DNA from: Pseudomonadota bacterium
Lineage (GTDB): Bacteria; Pseudomonadota; Gammaproteobacteria; Burkholderiales; Burkholderiaceae_C
Assembly (NCBI GenBank): GCA_018241405.1
Contig: JAFEDY010000017.1
Span: 1-64,000, forward strand
Length of the DNA: 64,000 bases
Direction of reading: 5' to 3'
The notes under the pieces were generated by a model. The model searched no databases and had not been told where the DNA came from. It worked only from the letters and a program-made list of their open reading frames with translations. Each line of letters opens with the position of its first letter. The stretch's first letter is position 1. The position numbers and the translations under genes are program-made. Positions 1 to 9,400 of the stretch are shown here, piece by piece.

Positions 1-67
1 AACGCTATTCAGGACGGGTCATGGACGGCCCGGGCAGTGCCGATAATCCCTGCACCTGGAGAAGCGC

Positions 68-1531
68 ATGTTGTTACAAATTTCCGCGACCACCGATTTC
101 GAGCACATGTTCGATGTTGCCCCCGTCTCACTCTGGCTGGAGGATTACAGCGCCGTGCGCCGGTTGTTTGCACAGTGGCGCGCGCAGGGGGTGGTCGATG
201 TGGCGGCACATCTGCGCCAGAACCCAGAGTGCATCGCGGCCTTCGGCGCCAGTATCCGCCTGCTGCGCGTGAACCAACGCACGCTGGAACTGTTTGCTGC
301 GCCCGACCAGGCCACCTTGGAGGCCTCGCTGGATCAGGTGTTTCGCGGCGACATGTTCCAAAGCGCCATCGTCGAGGTGCAGCAGCTTTGGGACGGCGCG
401 CCCGAGTTTGCCAACCAGACAGTGAACTACGCGCTCGATGGGCGGCGCCTGGATGTGCGCATACGCGGGCGTATCCTGCCCGGTTATGAAGACTGCTGGA
501 GCCGTGTGCTGGTGTCGCTGGAGGATGTGACCGAGCAGGCGCAGGCGCGCCTGCGCCTGCAGCGCAGCGAGGAATATGCACGCGGGCTGTTCGAGCATTC
601 CCCCGTGTCGCTGTGGGTCGAGGACTTCAGCGCTGTCAAGCGCCTGCTGGACGAGGTGCGCGACCAGGGCATACGCGACTTCCGGACCTTTCTCAAGGTC
701 CACCCCGAGTTCGTCGAGCGCTGCATGCGCGAGATCCGCGTGCTCGACGTCAACCGGCTCACCTTGGACATGTTCAGCGCAGGCAGCAGGCAGGCCCTGC
801 TGGCAGGGCTGGACAAGGTGTTTCGCGGCGAGATGCGCGAGTCGTTTGCCGAGCAGCTCATAGACCTGTGGGAGGGCAAGCTATACCAGCAGCGCGAGGT
901 GATCAACTACAACCTCGCTGGCGAGCAGCTGCACATCCATATGCAGTTCGCGGTGCTGGAGGAGCGCCGCCACGACTGGGGCATGGTGCTGCTGTCGCTG
1001 GTGGACATCACCGCGCGCAAGAAGGCCGAGGCCTATCTGGAGTACCTGGGCAAACATGACGTGCTCACCGGCCTGCGCAACCGCGCCTATTACATGGAGG
1101 AACTCAGCCGCCTCACGCGCAAGGGCCCCTGGCCGGTGGCGGTGCTGGCCATCGACCTGAACGGCCTGAAGGCGATCAACGACGAGCAGGGCCATGGCGC
1201 GGGCGATGCCATGCTGCGACGCGTGGGCGAGGTGCTGGCCAAGGCAGTGGATGCGCCGGCCTGCGCGGCGCGTATCGGTGGCGACGAGTTCAGCGTGCTC
1301 ATGCCCATGACCGACGAGCGCGGCGCCCAGGCCATGCTGGACCGCATCGCCAACATGCTGGATCTCAACAACCAGTTCTACGCGGGCCAGGCCCTGGGTC
1401 TGGCCATGGGCCTGGCCGTGGCCGCAGCGGGCGAGCACATCGAGGCCGCCGTGCACCGTGCGGATCAGGCCATGTATGCCGAAAAGGTGCGCTACTACAC
1501 GGCTCTGGGCATAGACCGGCGCCGCGACTGA
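68..1531 (+). CDS. PAS-PAS-GGDEF diguanylate cyclase
   Basis: Predicted cytoplasmic diguanylate cyclase of 487 aa that would make c-di-GMP from GTP. The N-terminal 300 residues hold two copies of the same PAS-like unit: APVSLWLEDYSAV near residue 17 and SPVSLWVEDFSAV near residue 178 begin each copy. The GGDEF domain follows, with an intact GGDEF signature at residues 404-408. I see no RxxD inhibitory site just upstream of it (the residues read ACAARI), so product inhibition may be absent. There is no signal peptide or membrane segment, so the duplicated PAS domains probably sense a cytosolic ligand. The ATG has a GGAG about 7 nt upstream. The next gene is convergent, so this is probably a single-gene unit. 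Confidence 0.9.
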   Translation: MLLQISATTDFEHMFDVAPVSLWLEDYSAVRRLFAQWRAQGVVDVAAHLRQNPECIAAFGASIRLLRVNQRTLELFAAPDQATLEASLDQVFRGDMFQSAIVEVQQLWDGAPEFANQTVNYALDGRRLDVRIRGRILPGYEDCWSRVLVSLEDVTEQAQARLRLQRSEEYARGLFEHSPVSLWVEDFSAVKRLLDEVRDQGIRDFRTFLKVHPEFVERCMREIRVLDVNRLTLDMFSAGSRQALLAGLDKVFRGEMRESFAEQLIDLWEGKLYQQREVINYNLAGEQLHIHMQFAVLEERRHDWGMVLLSLVDITARKKAEAYLEYLGKHDVLTGLRNRAYYMEELSRLTRKGPWPVAVLAIDLNGLKAINDEQGHGAGDAMLRRVGEVLAKAVDAPACAARIGGDEFSVLMPMTDERGAQAMLDRIANMLDLNNQFYAGQALGLAMGLAVAAAGEHIEAAVHRADQAMYAEKVRYYTALGIDRRRD

Positions 1532-1557
1532 GGCCGTGCCATCATCCGGGCGCAGCC

Positions 1558-2790
1558 TTAGGCATGCGCAGCCGTGCGTCCGATCTCGGGCCAGCGGTGG
1601 TGCAGGTAGATCCAGGATAGCAGGCCCACGCACATCATCAGCAGGGATGCGGTCGCCAGCAGCACCGTGGAATGCATCACCAGCGGCGCCACCACGCCGG
1701 CCACCAGCCCGTTGGCCGTGGAGCCCACAAAGGCCTGCAGCGACGAGGCCATGCCGCGGCGCTGCGGGTACAGGTCCAGCACCAGCAGCGTGACCACGGG
1801 CACCATCAGCGCCCAGCCAAAAGAGAAGACGCCTATGGGCCACATGGCCCATGCGGGGTGGGCCTTGAACAGCAGGTTGGCGCACAGGTTCAGGACTGCC
1901 ATGGCAAACATGATCAGGAAGCCGTGGCGGATCTGGCGCTTTGGCGGAATGCGTCCCGCCAGGCGTCCGCTCACCCAGGCGCCGCCCATGATGCCGGCGA
2001 TCGTCGTCATGAAGAACCAGAAGAACTGCGTGGGCGCCAGGCCCAGCAGATCACCTAAAAAGGCCGGCGCCGACAGCACGTACAGGAACATGCCATTGAA
2101 CGGCACGCCGCTGGCCAGCGCCAGCAGCAGAAAGCGCGGGCTGGTGCCCAGCTCCCAGTAGCCGCGCAGCAGGTGGCCCAGGTGCATGGGTTGGCGGCCC
2201 TGCGGCGGCAGTGTCTCGGGCAGCAGGCGCCAGTTGGCAAACCACAGCAGCACGCCGACGCCGGTCAGAAACCAGAACACGCTGTGCCAGCCCAGGTGCA
2301 CCGACACCCAGCCCCCGACCATGGGGGCAATGGCCGGTGCCACGCCGAAGAAGATGGTGACCTGGCTCATCACGCGCTGCGCCTGCGTGGGCGGGAAGAT
2401 GTCGCGGATCACCGCGCGCGAGACCACGATGCCCGCGCCCGCCGACAGCCCCTGCAGGGCGCGGAAGGCCACCAGCTGGCCTATGCTTTGCGATAGCGCA
2501 CAGCCCATGGAGGCCAGCGTGAACACCGCCAGCCCGCACAGCACCACGGGGCGGCGGCCAAAGCTGTCCGACAGCGAGCCGTGGAACAGCGTCATGAAGG
2601 CGAACGCGAACAGATAGGCCGACAGCGTCTGCTGCATCTGCACCGGCGTGGCGCCGAGCGCATTGCTGATGGCCGGGAAGGCCGGCAGATAGGTGTCTAT
2701 GGAGAACGGCCCCACCATGCCCAGCAAGGCCAGCAGGATGGCAAGTGCCCAGCGTGGGCCGCGCCAGAGGTCTTGGGCGTGAGGGTGCAT
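1558..2790 (-). CDS. Bcr/CflA-type MFS drug efflux transporter
   Basis: Inner-membrane proton/drug antiporter of the major facilitator superfamily, 410 aa, with about 12 hydrophobic segments. The SLSDSFGRRPV loop after the second segment is the MFS motif A. The GVAPAIAPMVGG stretch in the fifth segment matches motif C of drug/H+ antiporters. The SIDTYLPAFP start of the first helix is typical of the Bcr/CflA group (bicyclomycin, chloramphenicol and similar export). It is convergent with the GGDEF gene and separated from the copper chaperone by a repeat, so it probably stands alone. The substrate cannot be read from the sequence. Confidence 0.88.
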   Translation of the reverse strand: MHPHAQDLWRGPRWALAILLALLGMVGPFSIDTYLPAFPAISNALGATPVQMQQTLSAYLFAFAFMTLFHGSLSDSFGRRPVVLCGLAVFTLASMGCALSQSIGQLVAFRALQGLSAGAGIVVSRAVIRDIFPPTQAQRVMSQVTIFFGVAPAIAPMVGGWVSVHLGWHSVFWFLTGVGVLLWFANWRLLPETLPPQGRQPMHLGHLLRGYWELGTSPRFLLLALASGVPFNGMFLYVLSAPAFLGDLLGLAPTQFFWFFMTTIAGIMGGAWVSGRLAGRIPPKRQIRHGFLIMFAMAVLNLCANLLFKAHPAWAMWPIGVFSFGWALMVPVVTLLVLDLYPQRRGMASSLQAFVGSTANGLVAGVVAPLVMHSTVLLATASLLMMCVGLLSWIYLHHRWPEIGRTAAHA

Positions 2791-2876
2791 GGATGGCGGG
2801 CAACGGCGCGGACGCCGTGCAAAGCGCTCGATTATGGGTCAAGCCGCCGCCGGATGCTGCCGGCACATCGAATGGA

Positions 2877-2940
2877 TAACTATAAAAACAATAGCTTCCA
2901 GCGCTTTATGGTAAAGCGCTGGAGCCATAAAATGCTTGAA
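2877..2940. repeat. Dispersed AGCGCT palindromic repeat, complete copy
   Basis: Intergenic element with an AT-rich arm (CTATAAAAACAATAGCT) followed by a 12-bp stem TCCAGCGCTTTA / TAAAGCGCTGGA with a TGG loop; the hairpin core is at 2898-2922. Related copies lie at 6381-6420, 25775-25810 (inverted, partial), about 36012-36070 (degraded) and 62589-62645 (inverted, inside a gene). The element could also act as a terminator for either neighbour, though it lacks a clear T tract directly after the stem. Confidence 0.75.
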
Positions 2941-2955
2941 TGATTGGGCGCTGGC

Positions 2956-3441
2956 TCAATGGCCGCCATGCTTGCCATGCCCGGCGGCCGGCGCGGCCGC
3001 CGCGCCCAGGGCGCGCGCGGGCACCTGCAGCTCCTGCGACTGGCGCTGGCCGTCCTTGCCCTCGAAGACCAGGGTCAGCGGCACGGTGGCGCCCTGGGCC
3101 ACGGGCTGCTTCAGATCCAGCAGCATGATGTGGTAGCCGCCGGGCTTGAGCTCCACCGCCTGGCCGGCGGGCAGCTCCAGCAGGGGCACGGCGCGCATCT
3201 TCATGACGTTGTCCACGAGCTTCATCTCGTGCACCTCGGTCACGCCGGCCGCCGGGCTGCTGGCGCCGACCAGGCGCATGTCCTGCGCGGCCGTCAGGCG
3301 CATGAAGGCGCCGGTGGCCTTCTGCTGCGGCACGGTGGCGCGCACCCAGGCGTCTTGCACGTTGACCTGGGCATGGGCCAGACCCGACAGCAGCAGGGCG
3401 GCGGCGAGCGCCAGGCGGGTGGTGAGTCGTTTGGCTGGCAT
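2956..3441 (-). CDS. Periplasmic copper chaperone PCu(A)C
   Basis: Small periplasmic Cu(I) chaperone of the PCuAC family, 161 aa, thought to deliver copper to the CuA/CuB sites of cytochrome c oxidase. A signal peptide is clear (LALAAALLLSGLAHA, cleavage near residue 24). The family motif H-x10-M-x21-H-x-M is complete: H71, M82, H104 and M106. The C-terminus ends in a His/Gly tail (GHGKHGGH) that could add a metal site. No SCO or cytochrome oxidase gene is adjacent. The neighbours are an MFS pump and a Crp-type regulator on the same strand, so the copper context must lie elsewhere in the genome. Confidence 0.92.
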   Translation of the reverse strand: MPAKRLTTRLALAAALLLSGLAHAQVNVQDAWVRATVPQQKATGAFMRLTAAQDMRLVGASSPAAGVTEVHEMKLVDNVMKMRAVPLLELPAGQAVELKPGGYHIMLLDLKQPVAQGATVPLTLVFEGKDGQRQSQELQVPARALGAAAAPAAGHGKHGGH

Positions 3442-3508
3442 GGGAAATCTCTGGCATCGAAAGAAAGAAGGGTGCGCAACGGCGGTCGAATGCGCAAGTC
3501 GCCGCGCA

Positions 3509-4270
3509 TTATCGGTGCCAGACGCTGAATTGCTCCGGCCCCATGCCCGGTGGTAGCAGACGTCGCAGCGCGCCGGCGTCGTTCAGGCGCCAGTCGCGGC
3601 GCGTCCCCTGTATCCAGCCGCTGGCCTGCCATTGCGCCAGCAGGCGGCTGAGCGTCTCGGCGCGCACACCCAGGCGTGCCGCCAGGTGGCGTTGGCTGGT
3701 GGGCAACTCGACATGCGTGCCGCCGGGGCCGGCCAGTGCCAGCACATAGCCCGCCAGGCGCTGCTGGGCATTGCTGCGCGTGAGCCAGTCGATTTCGTTT
3801 TCGCGCCGGCACAGGCATTGGCTCAGCGCCTGCAGCAGGCACAGGGCCAGGGCAGGGTGGCAGGCGCAGGCCGTGTGCAGCGCCTGGCGCGGTATGCGCC
3901 AGACCCGGGTGCCCGTATGCGCGCGGGCCGTCATGGGGTGCTGGCCATGGGGCAGGAACATGGCCGCCGCTGCCACCAGGGCGCCCGCCCCGAAGCGCTC
4001 GAGCATGCGCTCCTCGCCTGCCGCGTCATAGCGCAGCAGTTCCACGCAGCCCAGCTCGACCAGCAGGCAGTGGCTGGCCGGATCGCCCTCATGGAACAGC
4101 GTCTCGCAGGCCGCATGGCGCCGGGGCGTGGCGTGGCGCGCCAGGTCGGCCAGGGCCGCGGGCGGCAGGCCTTGCAGCGCCGGGCAGGCCGCCAGCAGTG
4201 TCCGCACCTTGGCCGCGTTGGGGCATTGTGGCAACGGCGCGTCGGCCGAGGGCGGTTTGACAAATGTCAT
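3509..4270 (-). CDS. Crp/Fnr-family transcriptional regulator
   Basis: DNA-binding regulator of about 253 aa. It has a cNMP-binding-like beta roll (FHEGDPASHCLLVELGCVELLRYD) and a C-terminal winged HTH (LGVRAETLSRLLAQW recognition helix). The reading frame is open further upstream, but those residues are not Crp-like; I place the start at the ATG at 4270 (MTFVKPP). It is divergent from the TonB receptor/CobN-like operon, sharing a 145-bp promoter region, and so is a candidate regulator of that operon. The protein contains several cysteines, but I see no classic Fnr four-Cys [4Fe-4S] arrangement. The effector is unknown. Confidence 0.85.
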   Translation of the reverse strand: MTFVKPPSADAPLPQCPNAAKVRTLLAACPALQGLPPAALADLARHATPRRHAACETLFHEGDPASHCLLVELGCVELLRYDAAGEERMLERFGAGALVAAAAMFLPHGQHPMTARAHTGTRVWRIPRQALHTACACHPALALCLLQALSQCLCRRENEIDWLTRSNAQQRLAGYVLALAGPGGTHVELPTSQRHLAARLGVRAETLSRLLAQWQASGWIQGTRRDWRLNDAGALRRLLPPGMGPEQFSVWHR

Positions 4271-4300
4271 TCCGGTTTCCGTGTTTTTCAAAATAATTAC

Positions 4301-4329
4301 GAATGCGAATGAATTGCATTTGCGATTCT
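4301..4329. promoter_or_regulatory. Candidate Fur-like operator in divergent promoter
   Basis: AT-rich, partly palindromic stretch (GCGAATGAATTGCATTTGC core) between the Crp-type gene and the TonB receptor. AATG and CATT half-sites are symmetric around an AATT centre, which resembles proteobacterial Fur boxes (NAT trimers in inverted order). It lies about 90-115 bp before the receptor start and about 30 bp before the regulator start. The match is by eye, not scored against a matrix. Confidence 0.4.
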
Positions 4330-4415
4330 CTCTGGTATTTTGCACTTTCCGCCCAGCCTCGCGCGCGTCTTCCGGTCGTTGCGTCCAGCCAGCGCGGTTC
4401 TTTCTCTGGACATCC

Positions 4416-6380
4416 ATGCACCACCGTCTGAACTTTGGCAGGCCCTGCCGCCGCCATCCACTGGCCCTGGCCGCGCTGCTGTTTGTGGCCGGCGCGGCCC
4501 AGGCCGAGCAGCCCGCGCAAACCGTGGCCCAGGCGCCCGCCCAGGGCCTGCCCGCCGTCACCGTCACGGCCACCATGACCGAGCAGGACGCACGCACCGC
4601 GCCGGCCAGCGTCACCGTCATCACCGCCGAGGAGCTGGCCGAGAAGAACGCCACCGACCTGCTGGACGCCGTGCGCGGCGCGCCCGGCATCACGCTCACC
4701 GGCCGCCAGGTGGGCGGCAGAAAGACGCTGGCGCTGCGCGGCCTGGAGGGCAAGCACACGCTGACGCTGATCGACGGGCGGCGCATCAGCGCCAGCGACG
4801 ACGTGATCGGCCATTCGGACTACCAGTACGGCTGGCTGCCGATCTCGGCCATGGAGCGCGTGGAGATCATCCGCGGCCCGATGTCGGCGCTGTACGGCTC
4901 CGAGGCGCTGGGCGGGGTCATCAACATCATCACCAAGCGCCCCAGGGACCGCTGGGGCGGCTCCATCGGCATCTCGGGCGCGACGGGCCTGTCGAGCGAC
5001 GCGGCCAGCGAGGGCGGCACCTCGATCTACGCGGGCGGGCCGCTGGGCGAGCGTGCGCGCCTGTCGGTCAACGCCGAGTACGCGCACCGCAATGCCACGC
5101 CCGATGTGGACGACCGCCGCTACAGCGAGATCGAGGGCCGCAAGCCGCGCAACCTGGGGCTGGAGGCCGAGTTCGACCTCACGGCCCGGCAGCGCCTGCA
5201 GGCCGGCATCAGCGACGGCAAGGAAATACGCCTGTACGACGACGTGAGCCCGGCCGGCCGCGCCTACGCCAACCGCTACGACCTGGACCGCCGCCAGACC
5301 CATGTGGGCTGGACCGGCGACTTTGGCGATACCCGCGCCCAGCTGCGCGCCTACCGCAGCGAGATGAGCGTGACCAACACCCGCAGCAACGGCGTGGCAG
5401 CGACGCGCCCGCAGGACATGCGGGACGACGTGGTCGATGGCCATGTCACCCTGCGCCGCGGCGGCCACCAGATTGCCCTGGGCGGCGAGTGGCGCAACGA
5501 GGAGCTGGTCAACGCCGGCCTCAAGGGCGGGCGCGACGACGTCACGCACAAGGCGCTGTTCGTGCAGGACGAGTTCTCGCTCACCGCGAGTCTCATGGCC
5601 ACGCTGGGCCTGCGCGCCGACCACCACGGCCTGTTCGGCAGCGAGCTGAGCCCGCGCGCCTACCTGGTGTGGGAGGCCAGCCCCAGCCTGGTCGTCAAGG
5701 GCGGCTACGGCCACGCCTTCAAGGCGCCCACGCTCAAGCAGATCTCGCCCAACTACGTGGGCGCAGAGGGGCCGCACAGCTTCCTGGGCAATGGCAACAT
5801 CAAGCCCGAGACGTCGAATTCGTTCGAAATTGGCGCCGACTGGCAGGTCAGCCCCAGCTGGTCGCTGCGCGCCACGGCCTTTCATACCGAGGTCAGGCAG
5901 CTCATCACCTACCGCCTGCTGCAGCAGGTCGGCATACGCCGCGTCTACCAGTACGACAACGTGGACGCCGCGCGCATCCAGGGGCTGGAGGCGGGCTTTA
6001 CCTGGGCCATCACGCCGCAGCTCAGCCTGAGCACCGACGCCACCGTGCTGCACACGCGCGACAAGAGCACCGGCAAGCGCCTGAACGACAGGCCGACGAC
6101 CAGCGTGGCATCGCACCTGGCCTGGCGCTCTGCCGGTTGGGATGCGCGCCTGGGCCTGCAGTACACGGGCAAGCAGGACAGCTATGGCAACAGGCTGCCC
6201 GCCTACACGCTGTGGAACGCCAGCCTGGGCCGCGCCTGGAAGCTCAATGCCACGCAAAGCCTGAACCTGCGCGCCGGCCTGGAGAACCTGGGCAATGTGC
6301 GCCTGGCCGAGAAGTCGCCCAACTTCGGCTACGCCGAGCTGGGGCGGCGCGTGTTCGTCTCGGCACGCCTGGATTTCTAA
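4416..6380 (+). CDS. TonB-dependent outer-membrane receptor (HmuR/CirA-like)
   Basis: Outer-membrane active transporter of 654 aa. The signal peptide ends AGAAQA near residue 30. A TonB-box-like PAVTVTAT follows, then the plug domain (VTVITAEELAEKNATDLLDAV ... MERVEIIRGPMSALYGSEALGGVINIITKRP region) and a beta-barrel ending in an aromatic residue (ARLDF). A FKAP-type motif followed by SPNY occupies the place of the FRAP/NPNL pair of heme receptors. The start ATG 4416 was chosen because the signal peptide follows at once; the longer open frame adds non-secretory residues. It is the first gene of the unit with the CobN-like protein 51 bp downstream. The substrate is probably heme, a metal tetrapyrrole or a metallophore. 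Confidence 0.9.
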   Translation: MHHRLNFGRPCRRHPLALAALLFVAGAAQAEQPAQTVAQAPAQGLPAVTVTATMTEQDARTAPASVTVITAEELAEKNATDLLDAVRGAPGITLTGRQVGGRKTLALRGLEGKHTLTLIDGRRISASDDVIGHSDYQYGWLPISAMERVEIIRGPMSALYGSEALGGVINIITKRPRDRWGGSIGISGATGLSSDAASEGGTSIYAGGPLGERARLSVNAEYAHRNATPDVDDRRYSEIEGRKPRNLGLEAEFDLTARQRLQAGISDGKEIRLYDDVSPAGRAYANRYDLDRRQTHVGWTGDFGDTRAQLRAYRSEMSVTNTRSNGVAATRPQDMRDDVVDGHVTLRRGGHQIALGGEWRNEELVNAGLKGGRDDVTHKALFVQDEFSLTASLMATLGLRADHHGLFGSELSPRAYLVWEASPSLVVKGGYGHAFKAPTLKQISPNYVGAEGPHSFLGNGNIKPETSNSFEIGADWQVSPSWSLRATAFHTEVRQLITYRLLQQVGIRRVYQYDNVDAARIQGLEAGFTWAITPQLSLSTDATVLHTRDKSTGKRLNDRPTTSVASHLAWRSAGWDARLGLQYTGKQDSYGNRLPAYTLWNASLGRAWKLNATQSLNLRAGLENLGNVRLAEKSPNFGYAELGRRVFVSARLDF

Positions 6381-6420
6381 CTATAAAAACAATAGCTGCT
6401 AGCGCTTGTCCATAGCGCGC
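6381..6420. repeat. Dispersed AGCGCT repeat, truncated copy
   Basis: Starts directly after the receptor stop codon with the same CTATAAAAACAATAGCT arm as the copy at 2877-2940, then GCTAGCGCTTGTCCATAGCGCGC. The second half of the palindrome is eroded. It fills almost the whole gap before the CobN-like gene and leaves the AGGAGG ribosome-binding site intact. Confidence 0.7.
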
Positions 6421-6431
6421 AGGAGGCCGAT

Positions 6432-9400
6432 TTGACTTATCACTACAAGCTGCGCTGGCTGCTGTGCGCCGCGCTGCTGCTGCTGGCCGGCGCGGCGCGC
6501 GCCGCGTCGGTGCTCTTCATCGCCACCGGCAACGTGCCGCAGGGCAAGTTCCACCAGCTCGCCGAGATCGCGCGCCCGCACGGCATCGCCGTCGAGGTGC
6601 GCTATCTGAACAGCCTGCCCGCCGACGTCGATGCCGGCCTGTGGCAAGGGCGTGACGCCGTGTTCTTCGACAGCTACCTGCAGGACGAGGTGCGCGATCG
6701 CCTGGTGCGTGCGCTGCCGGGGCTCAAGGCTCCCAACGCCTGGCTGTACGACGCGCAACCGGCCTGGGGCGGCGGATTGAGCGAGGCCGTGGCGCGCCGG
6801 CTCATTACCTATTACGCCAGCGGCGGGCGGCAGAACTACGAGGGCTTCTTCGCCACGCTGGCGGCGCAGCTCAAGGGTGCCAACGCCCTGGCCGCCGCGC
6901 CCGACCCGGTGGTCTTCCCCAAGACCGGCATCTACCACCCGCGCCAGAGCGGCCTGGTCACGGGCGACGTGCATGGCTACCTGCGCGGGCAGGGCGTCGA
7001 TACGAAGGCGGCCGCGCGCAAGCCCGTCGTCGCCATTGCGCTGCACCAGCAGTACATAGGCTCCATGCAGACCGCCTACATCGACGACATGGTGGCGCGC
7101 ATCGAGGCCGGCGGCGCCGTGGCCCTGCCGTTCTACACGCCGATGATGGGCGACGGCGGCTTTCCCAAGATCCTGCAGCCCGCCGGCCCGGGCACGCCGG
7201 TGCTGGCCGACGTGCTGATCAACACCCAGATCACGCTGAACGCCGACGAGCGCCGCGCCGAGTTCGAGCGCATGGGCATCTCGGTCATCCAGGCCATGAC
7301 CTACCGCCGCGGCGACGAGGCAGACTGGGCCGCCAACCCGCAGGGCATCGCCACCATGGACGTGCCCTTCTACCTGGCGCAGGCCGAATACGCGGGCATC
7401 ACCGACATCCAGGTGGCGTCTGCCGTGCGCAAGGGCGACGAGCAGATCCTGCCCATCGCGCCCCAGGCCGCGGCCGTGGCCGCCAAGGCGCTGAACCTGG
7501 TGAAGCTGCAGCGCAAGCCCAACGCCGACAAGCGCGTGGCCGTGATGTTCTGGAACTACCCGGCGGGCGAGAAGAACCTGTCGGCCTCCTTCCTGAACGT
7601 GCCGCGCAGCCTGCAAAGCACGCTGACCGCCATGGCCGCCGCCGGCTACCGCACCGAGACGCCGGACGAGACGCACCTGATCACGCTGCTGCAGCGCCTG
7701 CTGGCCCCGTCCTACCGCGGCGGCGCGCTGGAGCCGCTGTTGCAGGACGGCCTGGCGGCGCTGCTGCCCGTCAAGGACTACCGCGCCTGGCTGGCCGGCC
7801 TGCCGCAGCCCACGCAGGAGGCCATACGCAAGGCCTGGGGCGAGCCCGAAAAGTCCCCCTGGGTGCTGCAGCGCGGCGGCCAGGCGCAGTTCGTCATCCC
7901 GCGCCTGCAGCTGGGCCAGGTCACGCTGCTGCCCCAGCCCGGGCGCAGCGGCATGGCGCCGGGCAGCACAGACGCGCGCGCCAAGGAGCGCGAGATCTAC
8001 CACTCCACCACCGACCTGCCGCCGCACCACTACCTGGCCGCCTACCTGTGGACGCGCCAGCACAACGACGCGCTGGTGCACTACGGCACGCACGGCACGC
8101 AGGAATGGCTGCCGGGCAAGGAGCGCGGCCTGTCGGTGCATGACGCGCCGCTCTTGGCGCTGGGCGACATCCCCGTGGCCTACCCGTACATCGCGGACAA
8201 CATCGGCGAGGCCACCCAGGCCAAGCGCCGCGGCCGCGCAACAATAGTCAGCCACCAGACGCCGCCGTTTGCCCCGGGCGGCCTGCACGACGCGCTGACC
8301 GCCATGCACGACCTGCTGCACGAGTGGCAGGCCCAGGACGAGGGCGCCGTGCGCGATCGCATGGCCGTTGACCTGCTGGCCGCGGCGAAGAAGGAGCGCG
8401 TGATTGCCGACATGGACTGGACCGAGGCGCGGGTGAAGGCGCAATTTGCCGACTTCGTGGACCAGCTGCACAACCACCTGCACGAGCTGGCGCAGACCGC
8501 CCAGCCCCAGGGCCTGCACACCCTGGGCCGCGCACCCGAGGAGCTGCACCGCCTGGGCACCGTGCTGCTGATGCTGGGCAGCCCGTTCTGGGAGGCCGCC
8601 GCCGGCCACGCGGGCGTGAGCGCCGCCGACCTGGACGAGGCCCTGGTCGGCTCCTGGGACAGGCTGGCGCAAACTGCGCCCTACCAGCTCTTGAGAAAGC
8701 ATGTGGTGAACGGCGAGCCAACTACCCATCTGCCCGAGCAGCTACAAAAAGCATTGCAGAAGGCGGCGCAGGTATACGCCGACATCGGCGCGCAGGAGGA
8801 GCTCAAAGGCCTGCTCGCCGTGCTCGATGGCCGCTACCTGCCCACCTCCTACGGCGGCGACCCCATCAAGAACCCCGACGCCTACCCCACGGGCCGCAAT
8901 CTCTACGGCTTCGACCCCTCCCGCGTGCCCACCAAGCAGGCCTGGGAGGCCGGCAAGCAGGCGGCCGAGAACCTGCTGGCCGAGCATAAAAAGCTGCACG
9001 GCAGGTTGCCGAAGAAGCTGACCTTCAGCCTGTGGTCGGTGGAAACCATGCGCCATTTCGGCATGCTGGAGGCCCAGGCCCTGTGGCTGCTGGGCGTGGA
9101 GCCCGTGTGGGATCAGGGCGGGCGCGTCACCGGCGTCAAGCTGGTGCCGCGCGAGCGGCTGGGCCGCGCGCGTGTGGACGTGGTGCTGTCGGCCACCGGC
9201 CTGTACCGCGACCATTTCCCCAACGTCATGAAGCAGCTGGCCCAGGCCGTGCTGCTGGCGTCGCGTGCTCGGGACGAGGCCGACAACCCCATCGCCGCCA
9301 ACAGCCGGCGCATCGCGCAAAAGATGATGGCGCAAGGCGCCGACGCCCGCGCCGCCGAGCTGGCCGGCGCCACGCGCATCTTTGCGTCGGAGAGCGGGCG

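Noticed and set aside
4271..4415. Cobalamin riboswitch upstream of the TonB receptor
   Set aside because: The leader is short and I find no B12-box sequence; the AT-rich palindrome fits a protein operator better.
4089..6257. Long minus-strand open frame opposite the TonB receptor
   Set aside because: Shadow of the receptor gene in a GC-rich genome: no family motif, Ala/Arg/Gly/His/Val-rich composition, and a clear signal peptide and barrel on the other strand.
8735..8765. Possible further copy of the AGCGCT repeat inside the CobN-like gene
   Set aside because: Only a short GCAGCTACAAAAAGC resemblance without stem or second arm; chance match in coding sequence.
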